Assembly: GCF_016863175.1 (NCBI RefSeq)
Contig: NZ_BOOJ01000051.1
Coordinates: 96,951 to 160,950 of the forward strand
Source of the DNA: Paraplanobispora siamensis
GTDB taxonomy: Bacteria; Actinomycetota; Actinomycetes; Streptosporangiales; Streptosporangiaceae
Direction: 5' to 3'
DNA: 64,000 bases
Every line of letters starts with the position of its first letter. Positions within the stretch are counted from its first letter, which is position 1. The position numbers and the translations under genes are program-made. The notes under the pieces were generated by a model that worked only from the letters and a program-made list of their open reading frames with translations, was not told the DNA's origin and ran no database searches. Shown in pieces: positions 44,990-55,100 of the stretch.

Positions 44990-45768
44990 GGGCGGAGGGT
45001 CTCCGCGACGATCGCGTGGGTGCGGGCCGCCTGCTCGAAGACGGCGAAGTGGCCGCCGTCGAACGGGTACGGGGCGAAGCGGGCGCTGGTCAGCGCGCGC
45101 CACCCCGCTGTCTTGTCCGGGGAGACGCGCGGGTCCGCCGAGCTCGTCAGCAGCGAGATCGGCAGGTCCAGCGGCGGCTCGTCCCGGTAGACGTAGGTCT
45201 CCTTCACGGTGAAGTCGGCCTGCACCGCGGGAAGGATCATCGCCAGCGCCTCCGGGTCGGCCAGCAGCCACTCGGGGGTGCCGCCGAGCGACCGCAGCAG
45301 CGCCGCCACCTCCTGCCTGTTCATCTTCCCCACCGGCGGCCCGTCCTCGTAGGTGAGGTGGGGGGCGTCGGAGCCGGAGACGAACAGGTGCACGGGAGCC
45401 GGCCCGCCCCGCCGCCGGATCTCGCGGACCAGCTCGAACGCGACGATCGCGCCGAGGCTGTGGCCGTACAGGGCGTACCGGCGACCGGCCGCGGACGCCT
45501 CGACGTCCGCGAGCACGGCGTCGGCCAGGTCCGAGACCAGGGGCTCCATGCGCAGGTAGGGCGGCTCCCGGTGCCGGGACTCGCGGCCGGGCAGCTGGAC
45601 GGGCTGCACGGCCACGCCGGGCAGCTTGCGCTGCCAGGCCCGGAACGCGGAGGCGGCGCCGCCGGCGTGGGGCAGGCAGTACAACGGCAGGGCGCCGGGC
45701 TCCGCGCCGGTGAGGGCGCGGAACGGCAGCCACTGCGACAGCACGTCCTCGGTGATCGTGACACTCAT
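44980..45768 (-). CDS. Type II (editing) thioesterase
   Basis: 262 aa, ATG overlapping the FkbH stop (ATGA). Alpha/beta hydrolase of the GrsT/RifR type: CLPHAGGAASAFRAW, YGHSLGAIVAFEL (Ser nucleophile), SSADPRVS (Asp) and FDGGHFAVFE (His). It removes wrong or stalled acyl groups from carrier proteins of the assembly line. Confidence 0.92.
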   Translation of the reverse strand: MSVTITEDVLSQWLPFRALTGAEPGALPLYCLPHAGGAASAFRAWQRKLPGVAVQPVQLPGRESRHREPPYLRMEPLVSDLADAVLADVEASAAGRRYALYGHSLGAIVAFELVREIRRRGGPAPVHLFVSGSDAPHLTYEDGPPVGKMNRQEVAALLRSLGGTPEWLLADPEALAMILPAVQADFTVKETYVYRDEPPLDLPISLLTSSADPRVSPDKTAGWRALTSARFAPYPFDGGHFAVFEQAARTHAIVAETLRPWV

Positions 45769-46850
45769 GTCCCGATCTCCAGACGGACGTACGGCGGCGG
45801 CGGCTGAACGGCGCCGAGATCGGCCTGCAGCACCACGTGCGCCCCGTTGCGCTGGACCTCGCGGAACCCGGCGAACGCGTACGTCACCTGCATCATCCGA
45901 TTGCGCCCGGTCTCCACGAAGTCGGCCCGCACCGCCACCCCGGCCTCGGCGGCCAGCCGCAGGATGTGGTTGAGCAGCACCATGCCCACGCCCCGGGACA
46001 TGACCCGGCACGACATCAGCAGCATGCGCAGCCACCACACGTCCTGCCCCTTCTCGACCAGGGCGAGACCGATCTTGCCGTAGCCGCCGAACCTGTCGGT
46101 CAGCGACGCGACCAGGAGCAGGTGGTCGGGGGACTCCCGCAGGGCGTCCAGCTCGTCGTAGGAGTAGGTGCGCCCGGTGGAGTTGAGCTGGTTGGTGCGC
46201 ACGGTCAGCTCCTCGGCCCGCTGCAGGTCCTCCCGGTGGGCCGGGGAGATGGTGAACGACATCTCCAGGCTCGCCAGGAACTCCTCGTTGGTGCCGACGA
46301 AGCCCTCCTCCAGCTCGTCCCTGGCGAGCTGGCTGCGGTACATCTCGCGCCGCCGCGCCGACTCGTCGGTCACGAACCGGGGCCGGAACTCGGGCCTGGC
46401 CAGGGCCTCCTCCAGGTCGGTCACGTCCACGCAGATCATGTCGGGCAGCTCGTGGGCCACCTCGGCGCGCTCGAACTCCTGGTCGTCCACGAACGCGAAG
46501 GCGTCGATCCCGAGGTTGAGCGCCTTGGCGATGTTCTTGATCGAGTCGGACTTGGCGTTCCAGTTGATCTGCGGGTAGAGGAACAGGTCCGCCAGGCCCA
46601 GCTCGGTCAGCTTGGCCAGGGCCGCCTCGCGGTCGTTCTTGGAGGCGATCGAGTGCAGGACGCCCTTGCGGTCCAGCTCGCGGATGCGCTCGACGACGGC
46701 GGGGCGCACGGTGACGTCGCCGTCCTCCAGCAGCACGCCGTTCCACAAGGTGTTGTCCAGATCCCACACGACGCACTTGACGCGGCCCCGCCGGGGCTTC
46801 TCCGGCGCCACGAAGACGCCGGAGTCCTGGTGTTCGGTGGTCACGCTCAT
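45765..46850 (-). CDS. FkbH-like glyceryl-ACP synthase
   Basis: 361 aa, ATG overlapping the FkbI-like stop. HAD motif VVWDLDNTLWNG (Asp30, Asp32), FAFVDDQEFERAEV, and the C-terminal acyl-handling region RTNQLNSTG and DRFGGYGKIGL. It converts 1,3-bisphosphoglycerate to a glyceryl group on the small ACP encoded two genes upstream. Unlike the homologue at 21279 it has no N-terminal domain and no fused carrier, so the two probably serve different steps. Confidence 0.92.
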   Translation of the reverse strand: MSVTTEHQDSGVFVAPEKPRRGRVKCVVWDLDNTLWNGVLLEDGDVTVRPAVVERIRELDRKGVLHSIASKNDREAALAKLTELGLADLFLYPQINWNAKSDSIKNIAKALNLGIDAFAFVDDQEFERAEVAHELPDMICVDVTDLEEALARPEFRPRFVTDESARRREMYRSQLARDELEEGFVGTNEEFLASLEMSFTISPAHREDLQRAEELTVRTNQLNSTGRTYSYDELDALRESPDHLLLVASLTDRFGGYGKIGLALVEKGQDVWWLRMLLMSCRVMSRGVGMVLLNHILRLAAEAGVAVRADFVETGRNRMMQVTYAFAGFREVQRNGAHVVLQADLGAVQPPPPYVRLEIGT

Positions 46851-47992
46851 CTGGTCATCTCCCGCTCCGCCTGCCCTGCGATGGTGATGCGCTGGATCTC
46901 GTTGCTGCCCTCGATGATCTCCATGACCTTGGCGTCCCGGTACAGCCGCGCCACCGGGTAGTCGGGGCTGCAGCCGTTGGCGCCGTGGATCTGCACGGCC
47001 TCGGCGGCGTGCCGGACCGCGGCGGTCGAGGCGAAGTACTTCGCGATCCAGGTCGCCATGATCGTGCCGGCGTCCCCGGCGTCCTTCAGCCGGCCTGCCT
47101 CGGCCAGCAGCAGCCGGGCCGCGCGGGCGTCGGTGACCATGTCGGAGAGCTTGGCCTGGATCAGCGGCAGCTCCGACAGGGGCCGTCCGCCCACCTGGCG
47201 GTAGGCGGCGTAGGAGGCCGACGCCTCCAGGCACGCCTGGATGATGCCGACGGACCCGGCCGCCACGCTGTAGCGGCCGAGATCGAGGGTGCCGGTCAGC
47301 ACCATGCCGGCCGTGAAGCCGCTGCTCGGCCCGAGCAGCGCGTCGGGGCCGAGCACGACGTCGTCGAAGGAGATCTCGGCCAGCATGGAGGCGCGGGTGC
47401 CGAGCATGTCCTCGATCGGCGTGACCCGCACCCCCGGCGCGTTCCTCGGCACGAGGAAGGCGCCGATGCTGGCGGCGGTGCGGGCGAACACCAGGAACAG
47501 GTCCGCCCGCTGCCCGCCGGTCGTCCACTTCTTGACGCCGTTGATCACCCAGCCGCCGCCGCCCTCGACGGCGGTGGTCGAGATGCCGGAGGTGTCGCTG
47601 CCGGCGCCCGGCTCGGACAGGCAGAACGCCCCCAGCGTCCGGCCGGCGGCCAGCTCGGGGGCCCACCGGGCGTGCTGTTCCGGCGTGCCCCAGCGCTGCA
47701 CGGTCCAGGCGACCATGGTGTGCACGGTCAGCAGGCTGCGCAGCGAGGAGCAGCCGCGGCCCACCTCCTCGTGCACCTCGCCGAGCGTGACCAGGTCCAT
47801 CCCGGCCCCGCCCGACTCGAGCGGCAGGAACGGCGCCCACAGACCCGCCGTGGCCACGTGCCGCAGCAGGTCCTCGGGGACGCGGCCGATCCTGTCGTAC
47901 TCATCCGCGTACGGCACCACGTGCGTGTCGACGAACGCCCGCGCCGAGCGCCGGTCGACGACCTGGACGGGTGCCGGTGCGACGAGCGTCAC
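46847..47992 (-). CDS. FkbI-like acyl-ACP dehydrogenase
   Basis: 381 aa, GTG 47992 overlapping the ACP stop. ACAD family: LPLESGGAGMDLVTLGEVHEEV, CLSEPGAGSDTSGI, VKKWTTGGQ and the catalytic IIEGSNEIQRI near residue 365. In methoxymalonyl/hydroxymalonyl-ACP pathways this enzyme takes part in oxidising glyceryl-ACP to the malonyl oxidation state. Confidence 0.9.
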   Translation of the reverse strand: MTLVAPAPVQVVDRRSARAFVDTHVVPYADEYDRIGRVPEDLLRHVATAGLWAPFLPLESGGAGMDLVTLGEVHEEVGRGCSSLRSLLTVHTMVAWTVQRWGTPEQHARWAPELAAGRTLGAFCLSEPGAGSDTSGISTTAVEGGGGWVINGVKKWTTGGQRADLFLVFARTAASIGAFLVPRNAPGVRVTPIEDMLGTRASMLAEISFDDVVLGPDALLGPSSGFTAGMVLTGTLDLGRYSVAAGSVGIIQACLEASASYAAYRQVGGRPLSELPLIQAKLSDMVTDARAARLLLAEAGRLKDAGDAGTIMATWIAKYFASTAAVRHAAEAVQIHGANGCSPDYPVARLYRDAKVMEIIEGSNEIQRITIAGQAEREMTR

Positions 47993-48246
47993 GCGGCGGC
48001 CACGGTCGGTGAGAGGCGGGCCACGAGCCCGGCCATCGCGGTGGCGCTGCGGAAGTTGTCGATCTGCAGTTCCTCGTTGGGGATGGTGACGTCGAAGGTC
48101 TTCTCGACGTACATCACCAGCTCCATCGCGAACAGCGAGTTGACGAAGCCGAGCGCGAAGATGTCCTGCGCCGCGTCGATCTCGGCCTGCGGGTACCGGC
48201 CGCGGACGAAGTCCAGGATCTGCTCCTGGGCGGTGGGGTGCGACAT
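47989..48246 (-). CDS. FkbJ-like acyl carrier protein
   Basis: 85 aa from ATG 48246, which has GGAG 6 nt upstream; ATG 48258 would add four residues and directly follows the previous stop. Ser37 in GFVNSLF is the phosphopantetheine site; the usual DSL is NSL here, as in other glyceryl-specific carriers. It carries the C3 unit through the FkbH, FkbK and FkbI steps. Confidence 0.9.
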   Translation of the reverse strand: MSHPTAQEQILDFVRGRYPQAEIDAAQDIFALGFVNSLFAMELVMYVEKTFDVTIPNEELQIDNFRSATAMAGLVARLSPTVAAA

Positions 48247-48258
48247 CGATGACTCCAT

Positions 48259-49107
48259 TCAGTTCGTTGCGTAGGTGTAGAAGCCGCGGCCGGACTTGCG
48301 TCCGTGCAGGCCGGCGTCGGTCATCTGCTTGAGCAGCGGGCAGGGTCGGTACTTGCTGTCGGCGTAGTGCTCGTAGAGCACCTCGACGCTGTAGAGGATC
48401 GTGTCCACGCCGATCAGGTCGGCGGTCTCCAGCGGCCCCATCGGGTGGCCGAAGCAGCTGCGGAAGACCTCGTCGACCGACTCGGCGTCGGCCACGCCCT
48501 CGTGTACGAGGTAGGCGGCCTCGTTGACGGTGAGCATCAGGACCCGGTTGGAGATGAACCCGCAGGAGTCCTTGACCTCCACGGACTTCTTGCCCATGGC
48601 CGACAGCAGGTCGCGGGTGCGCCGTACCGTCTCCTCGGAGGTGTGCACCCCGGGGATGAGCTCCACGGCCGGCTTGGCGGGCACCGGGTTCATGAAGTGC
48701 ACGCCGACCACCTTGTCGGGCCGCGTGGTGGCGGAGCCGACCTTGGTGATGGGGATGGCGGAGGTGTTGACCACGAAGACGGTGTCGGGGCCGCAGACGG
48801 CGTCGAGCGTCTCGTACACCTGCCGCTTGGTGTCCCAGTCCTCGGTGACGTTCTCGATGACGAGGTCGCACTTGGCCGCCCCCTCCGCGCCGACGGCGGT
48901 GGTGATCCTGGCCAGCACCTCGTCGACGTCGAGGGCGGGGCCGCCCATGAGGCGGCTCATCCTGGTGTTGCGGGCGATGGTCGCCAGCGCGTCGCCGAGG
49001 ATCTTCTCGTCCCTGTCGACCAGCACCACGTCGTGGCCGGTCTGGGCGAGGTTCTGGGCGACGCCGACGCCCATGACACCGGCGCCGATCACTCCGATCA
49101 GGCTCAT
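48259..49107 (-). CDS. FkbK-like 3-hydroxyacyl dehydrogenase
   Basis: 282 aa, ATG 49107 with GGAG 6 nt upstream. Rossmann motif GVIGAGVMGVG, then SAIPITKVGSATTRPDKVVGVHFMNPVP (3-hydroxybutyryl-CoA dehydrogenase signature) and a helical C-terminal dimerisation domain with GLHGRKSGRGFY. It oxidises the hydroxyl of glyceryl-ACP in the extender pathway. Confidence 0.92.
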   Translation of the reverse strand: MSLIGVIGAGVMGVGVAQNLAQTGHDVVLVDRDEKILGDALATIARNTRMSRLMGGPALDVDEVLARITTAVGAEGAAKCDLVIENVTEDWDTKRQVYETLDAVCGPDTVFVVNTSAIPITKVGSATTRPDKVVGVHFMNPVPAKPAVELIPGVHTSEETVRRTRDLLSAMGKKSVEVKDSCGFISNRVLMLTVNEAAYLVHEGVADAESVDEVFRSCFGHPMGPLETADLIGVDTILYSVEVLYEHYADSKYRPCPLLKQMTDAGLHGRKSGRGFYTYATN

Positions 49108-49142
49108 GTGCGCTCCGTTCGGCTCATGGTGGACCTTGCCTC

Positions 49143-52100
49143 TCATGTGTGGGTTTCCTGAGGTTGGCGCGCGCGCCTCCGGGCGGCGGAGGCCTCCAGG
49201 CCCGAGCGGCGCAGCTGGGCGCGCACGTGGCTGCCGCCGTCGGCGTCGGCCTGCGCGGGCGCCGTACCCGAGGCCAGCGCCTCGACGGTCCGGCTGAGCG
49301 CGGCCACGGTGGGGGCCTCGTAGAGGATGTGCGGGGGCAGCTCGTCCAGCTCGAAGGCCCGGCGTACGGCGGCCACGATGGCCACGCCGAGCAGCGAGTT
49401 GCCGCCGAGCTCGAAGAAGTTGTCCAGGGCGCCCACCCGTTCCAGCCGCAGCGACTCCCGCCAGATCGCGGCCACCTTCTCCTCGGCGGGACCGGACGGT
49501 TCCTGGTAGGAGGTGACCAGCTCGGGCCTGGGGTGCAGGTCGCCGCCGCCCATCTCGGGCGAGGTGACGGCCTCTAGCGTGAAACGGGAGCTGCCGCGCA
49601 CGAGGGTGGGGTAGTCCTGGGTGGAGACCACGACGCGCGGCTCGCCGCAGGCCAGGGCGCGCCGGAGCGAGCGCCAGCCGTCCGCGAAGCCGATGCCGAC
49701 CCTGGCCCGGTTCCGGCGGAAGAAGTCGCGCAGTTCCTCCTCGTAGCCGGCCAGACCGGCCTCCCAGGCGTTCCACGTCCACTCGCCCCAGTCGACGGCG
49801 ACGACGCGGCGGCCGGTGGCGGCCAGCTTGCAGGCGTAGCCGTCGAGGAAGGCGTTGGCGGCGCAGTAGTCCACCTGGCCGGGGCCACCGCCGGTGGCGG
49901 AGGTGATGGAGGAGAACAAGACCAGGAAGTCCAGCTCGATCTCGTCCGGCTCGCCGATGCGCAGCGCCTCGGCCAGGGCCAGGGTTCCGGCGATCTTGGG
50001 GGCGAGGACGGCGTCCAGTTCCTCGGGCCGTTTGAACTGCATGAGCCCCATGCCGGGGACGCCCGCGGCGTGCAGCACGCCGTGGAGCGCGCCGAAGCGG
50101 GTCAGTGCCGCGTCCACGGCGCGGCGCACGTCGGCGGCGTCCGCCACGTCGCCGACGACGATCTCGACCTCGGCGCCCAGATCCGTCAGTTCGCGGACCC
50201 GGGCGGCGCGCCGTTCCGCGGTCTCGTCGTGGTCGCCGTCCGCCGGCGGCAGGCCGGTCCTGGCCAGGAGGACCAGCTTGGCGCGGTGCTCGCGGGCCAG
50301 ATGCTCGGCCAGGCCGAGCGCGATGCCGCCGAGGCCGCCCGTGATCAGGTAGACGCCCTCGTCGCGGAAGGGCGCCTCCCGCGGGTCGGCGGGCAGCTGC
50401 TCGTAGTCCGGGAGCCAGCGGCGGCCGTTCCGCAGGGCGACCGTGCGGTCGGACTGCGGGCGGGCCAGCTCGGCGGCCAGCGCGGCCAGGTCCCCGGACT
50501 CGGGCGCGCCGGGCAGGTCGATCAGGCGGGTGGTCACCCCGGGGTACTCCAGGGGGATCACCAGGCAGGGACCGGTGAGGGTGGCGCCCTCGGGGTGGGT
50601 GACCTCCTCACCGATGACCTGCTGGGTGCCGGAGACCGCGACGTCCAGGGACCAGGCGGCGATGCCCGCCTCTCCTGCGGCCCGGGCCAGGGCGACGAGG
50701 GTGTGCAGGCCGTGGGCCGTGGTGTCCTCGCCCGGCTCCAGGGCCCACAGGTGCAGGACGCGGTCCAGCGGCCGGCCGGCGGCCTTGAGGTCGCGGAGCA
50801 GGGCGCGCAGGTCGGCGACGTCGCCCGGCCTGACGGTGTGGCCGCCGTCCGGGGTGGTCGTGTAGGCCTCGCCGGGGCGGACCAGGGTGACGGTGGCGCC
50901 GGTGGCCCTGAGGTTCTCGGCGACGGTGTCGGCCAGGTCCCCGCGGGTGAGGACCAGCCAGGAGCCGGGGCCCTCCGCCGCGGGGGCGGGGGGCGCCGTC
51001 TGGCGCCAGACGGGCAGGTGGAGCCAGCGGTCCTCCGGGAGCCTGGGCAGGCTCGTGATGGCCTCGAAGATGTCCTCCGGCTCGGCCGCCGCCTCGATCG
51101 CGGTCCGGCGCGGGGGCAGGGGCTCGATCCAGTGGCGCTGCCGCTGGAAGGGATAGGTGGGCAGCGGGATCCGGCCCGGGACGGCCTCCGCGGTCCACGG
51201 AGCGGCCTCCCCCGCCTGAGCGGCAGAGCTCCGGGTGTCCGCCGGTTTCCTGCCGTGGTAGGCGTCCCAGTCGACGGTGACGCCGCACAGCCAGAGGCGG
51301 GCCAGGCAGTCGGCCAGCGCGAGGTCGCCCGGCCTGGTGTCGCCCGCGGCGGGCAGCGTGTGGGTGATCAGCGGCCAGCGCTCGGGCGGGCAGCCCGCGC
51401 CGCGGACAAGCGCGCCGAGCGACTGCCCCGGGCCGATCTCCACGACGGCCAGCCCGGGGTCGGCCAGCACCTCGCCGACGCCGTCGGCGAACCGGACGGT
51501 CGCGCACATGTGCCGCGCCCAGTAGCCGGGGTCGCACACGAGCGCGGCGTCGGCGACCTCGCCGGTCACGTTCGAGATGTACGGCAGGCGCGGCGCGTTC
51601 AGCCGCACGTTGTCCGCCACCCACCTGGTCAGCTCCTCGCTCAGCGGCTCCAGCATCCGCGAGTGGAAGGCGTGGGTGGTCTCCAGCGGGCGGCACGGCA
51701 CCTCGGCCGCGCGCAGGTCGGCGGCCAGCCGCGTGACCGCCTCGCCGGGCCCGGCGACCACCGTGACCTGCGGGCCGTTGACGGCGGCGACGTCCAGGCC
51801 GCGCTCGTCCAGCCGGAATCGGCGGCGCAGCCGGTCGGCCGGGAGCGACACGGCGAGCATGCCCCCCGCGGGGAGGCCGGCGATGAGCCCGGCCCGGTGG
51901 ACGACCAGGGCCAGGGCGTCCTCCAGCGACAGCACGCCCGCCAGGGTGGCGGCGACGTACTCGCCGAGGCTGTAGCCGAGCATGAGGCGTGGGGTGAGAC
52001 CCCAGGAGATGAGGGTGCGGGCCAGGGCGTACTCGACGGCGAACAGCGCGGGCTGGGCGACCTCGGTGCGTTCGAGCGCGGCGGCCCGGCCGCCGGTCGT

Positions 52101-55100
52101 GCCGCCGTGGTCGCCACGGTCGCCGCGGTCGCCGCGGCCGAGCAGGGCGGCCAGGTCCGCGCCGCCGCCCCGCTCGCCCGTGAGCAGGTCGGCCAGTTCC
52201 GGCAGGTCGTCGCCGAGCAGCGCCAGGCACTCGTCGAAGGCCGCACGGAAGGCCGGTTCGTGGCGGTACAGGTCGCCGGCCAGGCCGGGGTACTGCTCGC
52301 CGACGCCGTCGAAGAGGAAGGCGACCTGGCGGTCCTGGACGGTCTCGACCCGGCCCAGCAGGCCGGTCCGCTCGCCGAGCGCCTTCGCCGCCGCCGCGAC
52401 GTCGTCGGCGACCAGGGCGCGGCGGTGCTCGAACGTCTTGCGCCCGGCCTGCAGCGTGTAGGCCACGTCGGCCAGCCGCGCGCCCGGCCCGGCGGCCAGG
52501 TGGCGGCCGAGCCGGTCGCAGGCCTGCTCCACGGCCTCGCTGCTGCGCGCCGAGACGGGCAGGACGTGGTGGCGGTGCGCGGCCGGCTCGGCGTCCCGCC
52601 TGACCGGGGGCTGCTCGACGACCATGTGGACGTTCGTGCCGCCCATGCCGAGCGAGTTGAGCCCGGCGATGCGGGGGCGGTCGCCGCGGGTGCGCCAGGG
52701 GGACAGCTCGGTGTTGACGTAGAACGGGCCGTCCTCGAAGTCGATCTCGGGGTTGGGGGTCGTGTAGTGGAGGCTGGGCGGGATCACGCCCTCCCGCAGC
52801 GCCAGCGACGTCTTGATCAGCCCGCTGGCCCCGGCCGCCCGGTCCAGGTGCCCCACGTTGGTCTTCACCGAGCCGATCGGGCAGTAGCCCTTCTCGCCCG
52901 TGGCGCCGAAGGCGCGGGCCAGCGCGGCCACCTCGATCGGGTCGCCCAGCTCGGTCGCGGTCCCGTGCGCCTCGACGTAGCTGATGTCGTCCCCGGTGAC
53001 GCCCGCGTCGGCCATCGCGTCGGCGATCACCCTGGCCTGGCCCACGATGCTGGGAGCGGTGTAGCCCACCTTGAGCGCGCCGTCGTTGTTCATGGCCGAG
53101 CCGCGGATCACGGCCCAGACGTGGTCGCCGTCGCGGATGGCGTCCGGCAGCCGCTTGAGCAGCACCACCGCCGCGCCGTCGCCGAACATGCTGCCCTTGG
53201 CCTGCGCGTCGAACGTGCGCACGTGGCCGTCGGGCGACTCCTGGCCGCCGGGGCCGTACAGGTGGCCGACCCGGTCCGGGACGCGGATCGAGACGCCGCC
53301 CGCCAGGGCCAGCTCGCACTCGCCGTTGCGCAGGCTCTGCACGGCCAGGTGCGCGGCCACCAGCGAGGTGGAGCAGAACGTCTGGACGGCGACGCTGGGG
53401 CCGTACAGGTCGAACAGGTAGGAGACGACGGTGGTCAGGGCGTCCTTGTCGTTGCCCATGATGACCTCGAAGTCGGTGAACTCCCGCTGGTCGCTCTCCA
53501 GCAGCCGGGCGCTCTGGCGGAGCAGGTAGGTGCTGATGTTGGCGCCGCCGAACACGCCGACCCGGCCGCGGTGCCCGGGGGCGGCGTACCCGGCCTGCTC
53601 CAGCGCCTCCCAGCACACCTCCAGGAAGGCCCGCTGCTGCGGGTCGGTGATCGCGGCCATGCGCGGGCTCATGCCGAAGAACGCCGCGTCGAAGCCGGTC
53701 ACATCGCCGAGCACGGGGCGGGCGGGCACGTACGCCGGATCCCTGACCAGGTCGGGGGCCACCCCGGAGGCCAGCAGCTCCTCCTCGGTGAAGAAGCTGA
53801 TGGACTCCACGCCGTCGCGCAGGTTCCGCCAGAACGCCTCCACGTCGGGGGCGCCGGGGAAACGGCCCGCCATGCCGACGATCGCGATCCTGCGGTCCTC
53901 GTCCGCGTCGGCGGCCGGGGCCCGCTCCACGACCCGCGCGGCCACGGGCGCGGGCTCCGAGCGTTCGCCGAGGACGGCGGCCAGGGTGTGCACGGTGGGC
54001 GCCTCGAACAGCGTCACGGTGGGCACCGCGACGCCGAAGCGCCGCTTCACCAGCGCCAGCATCTGCAGCGCCACCAGCGAGTTGCCGCCGAGGTCGAAGA
54101 AGTTGTCCCGGGTGCCGACCGGCTCCACGCCGAGCACCTCGGACCAGAGACCGGCCAGGTCGCGCTCGGCCTGCGTGAGGGGCGGGGTGTACGGCTGGGG
54201 AAGCTCGGGACGCGGAAACCTGTCCGCGCGGACCGGGACCGTCGCGGTCACCTTCCTCGGCAGCCGCTCGTCCAGGCCGCCAGCGGCCACCACCAGGGCG
54301 GGGCGCGGGGCGGCGAGCAACCGGTCGAAGGCCGCCAGCGCCTCGGCGGCCGACATGGAGTGCGCGGCCATCGACGCGCCCAGGCCGCCCTCGATCTTGC
54401 CGAGCGTGACCGACCAGGTGTCCCAGCCGGCGGCGACCCAGGTGGGGTTGCGGTACGCGAGCGCGGTGAGGGCGGCGTTGGCGGCGGCGTACGAGCCGAA
54501 CGTGATGCCGCCGAGCAGGGCCGAGGTGGAGGAGAACAGGACGCAGAAGCCGGGGGGCTCCCGGAGGCCGGCCAGCACCCGCTCCAGGACCAGGGCGCCG
54601 GTCACCTTGGCGGCGAAGTGCCGCTCCAGGGCGGCGGCGTCGAGGTCGCGCAGCGGGCGGAAGGTGTCCGGCGAGGTCTCGGCGGCCATGTGGACGACGC
54701 CTCCCAGGGGGTGGCGTCCGTTCCCGGTGACCTCGGCGATCATGGTGCGCATGGCGTCGGCGTCGGTCACGTCCACCCGCGGGGTGAGCACCTCGGCGCC
54801 GAGGTCGCGCAGGCGGGCGACCGCCCGGTGGCGGGGGTGGTCGGGGTCGGCGGGGAGGCCGCGGCGGCCGGTGAGCACGATCCGGCCGGCTCCGGCCCTG
54901 ATCAGGTGCTCCGCCACGAGCAGGCCGACGTCGCCCAGGCCGCCGGTGATGAGGTAGGTACGGCCCGCGGTGATGACGGGAGGGGCGCTCGCCGGCCCGG
55001 GCTCCGGTCCGGTCTCCGGGGCGGTCTCCGGGGCGGTGTAGGCGCGGGTGAGGCGGACGCCGGCGCGGTGGGCGACGAACGTGTCGGCGCCGCCGTGGTG

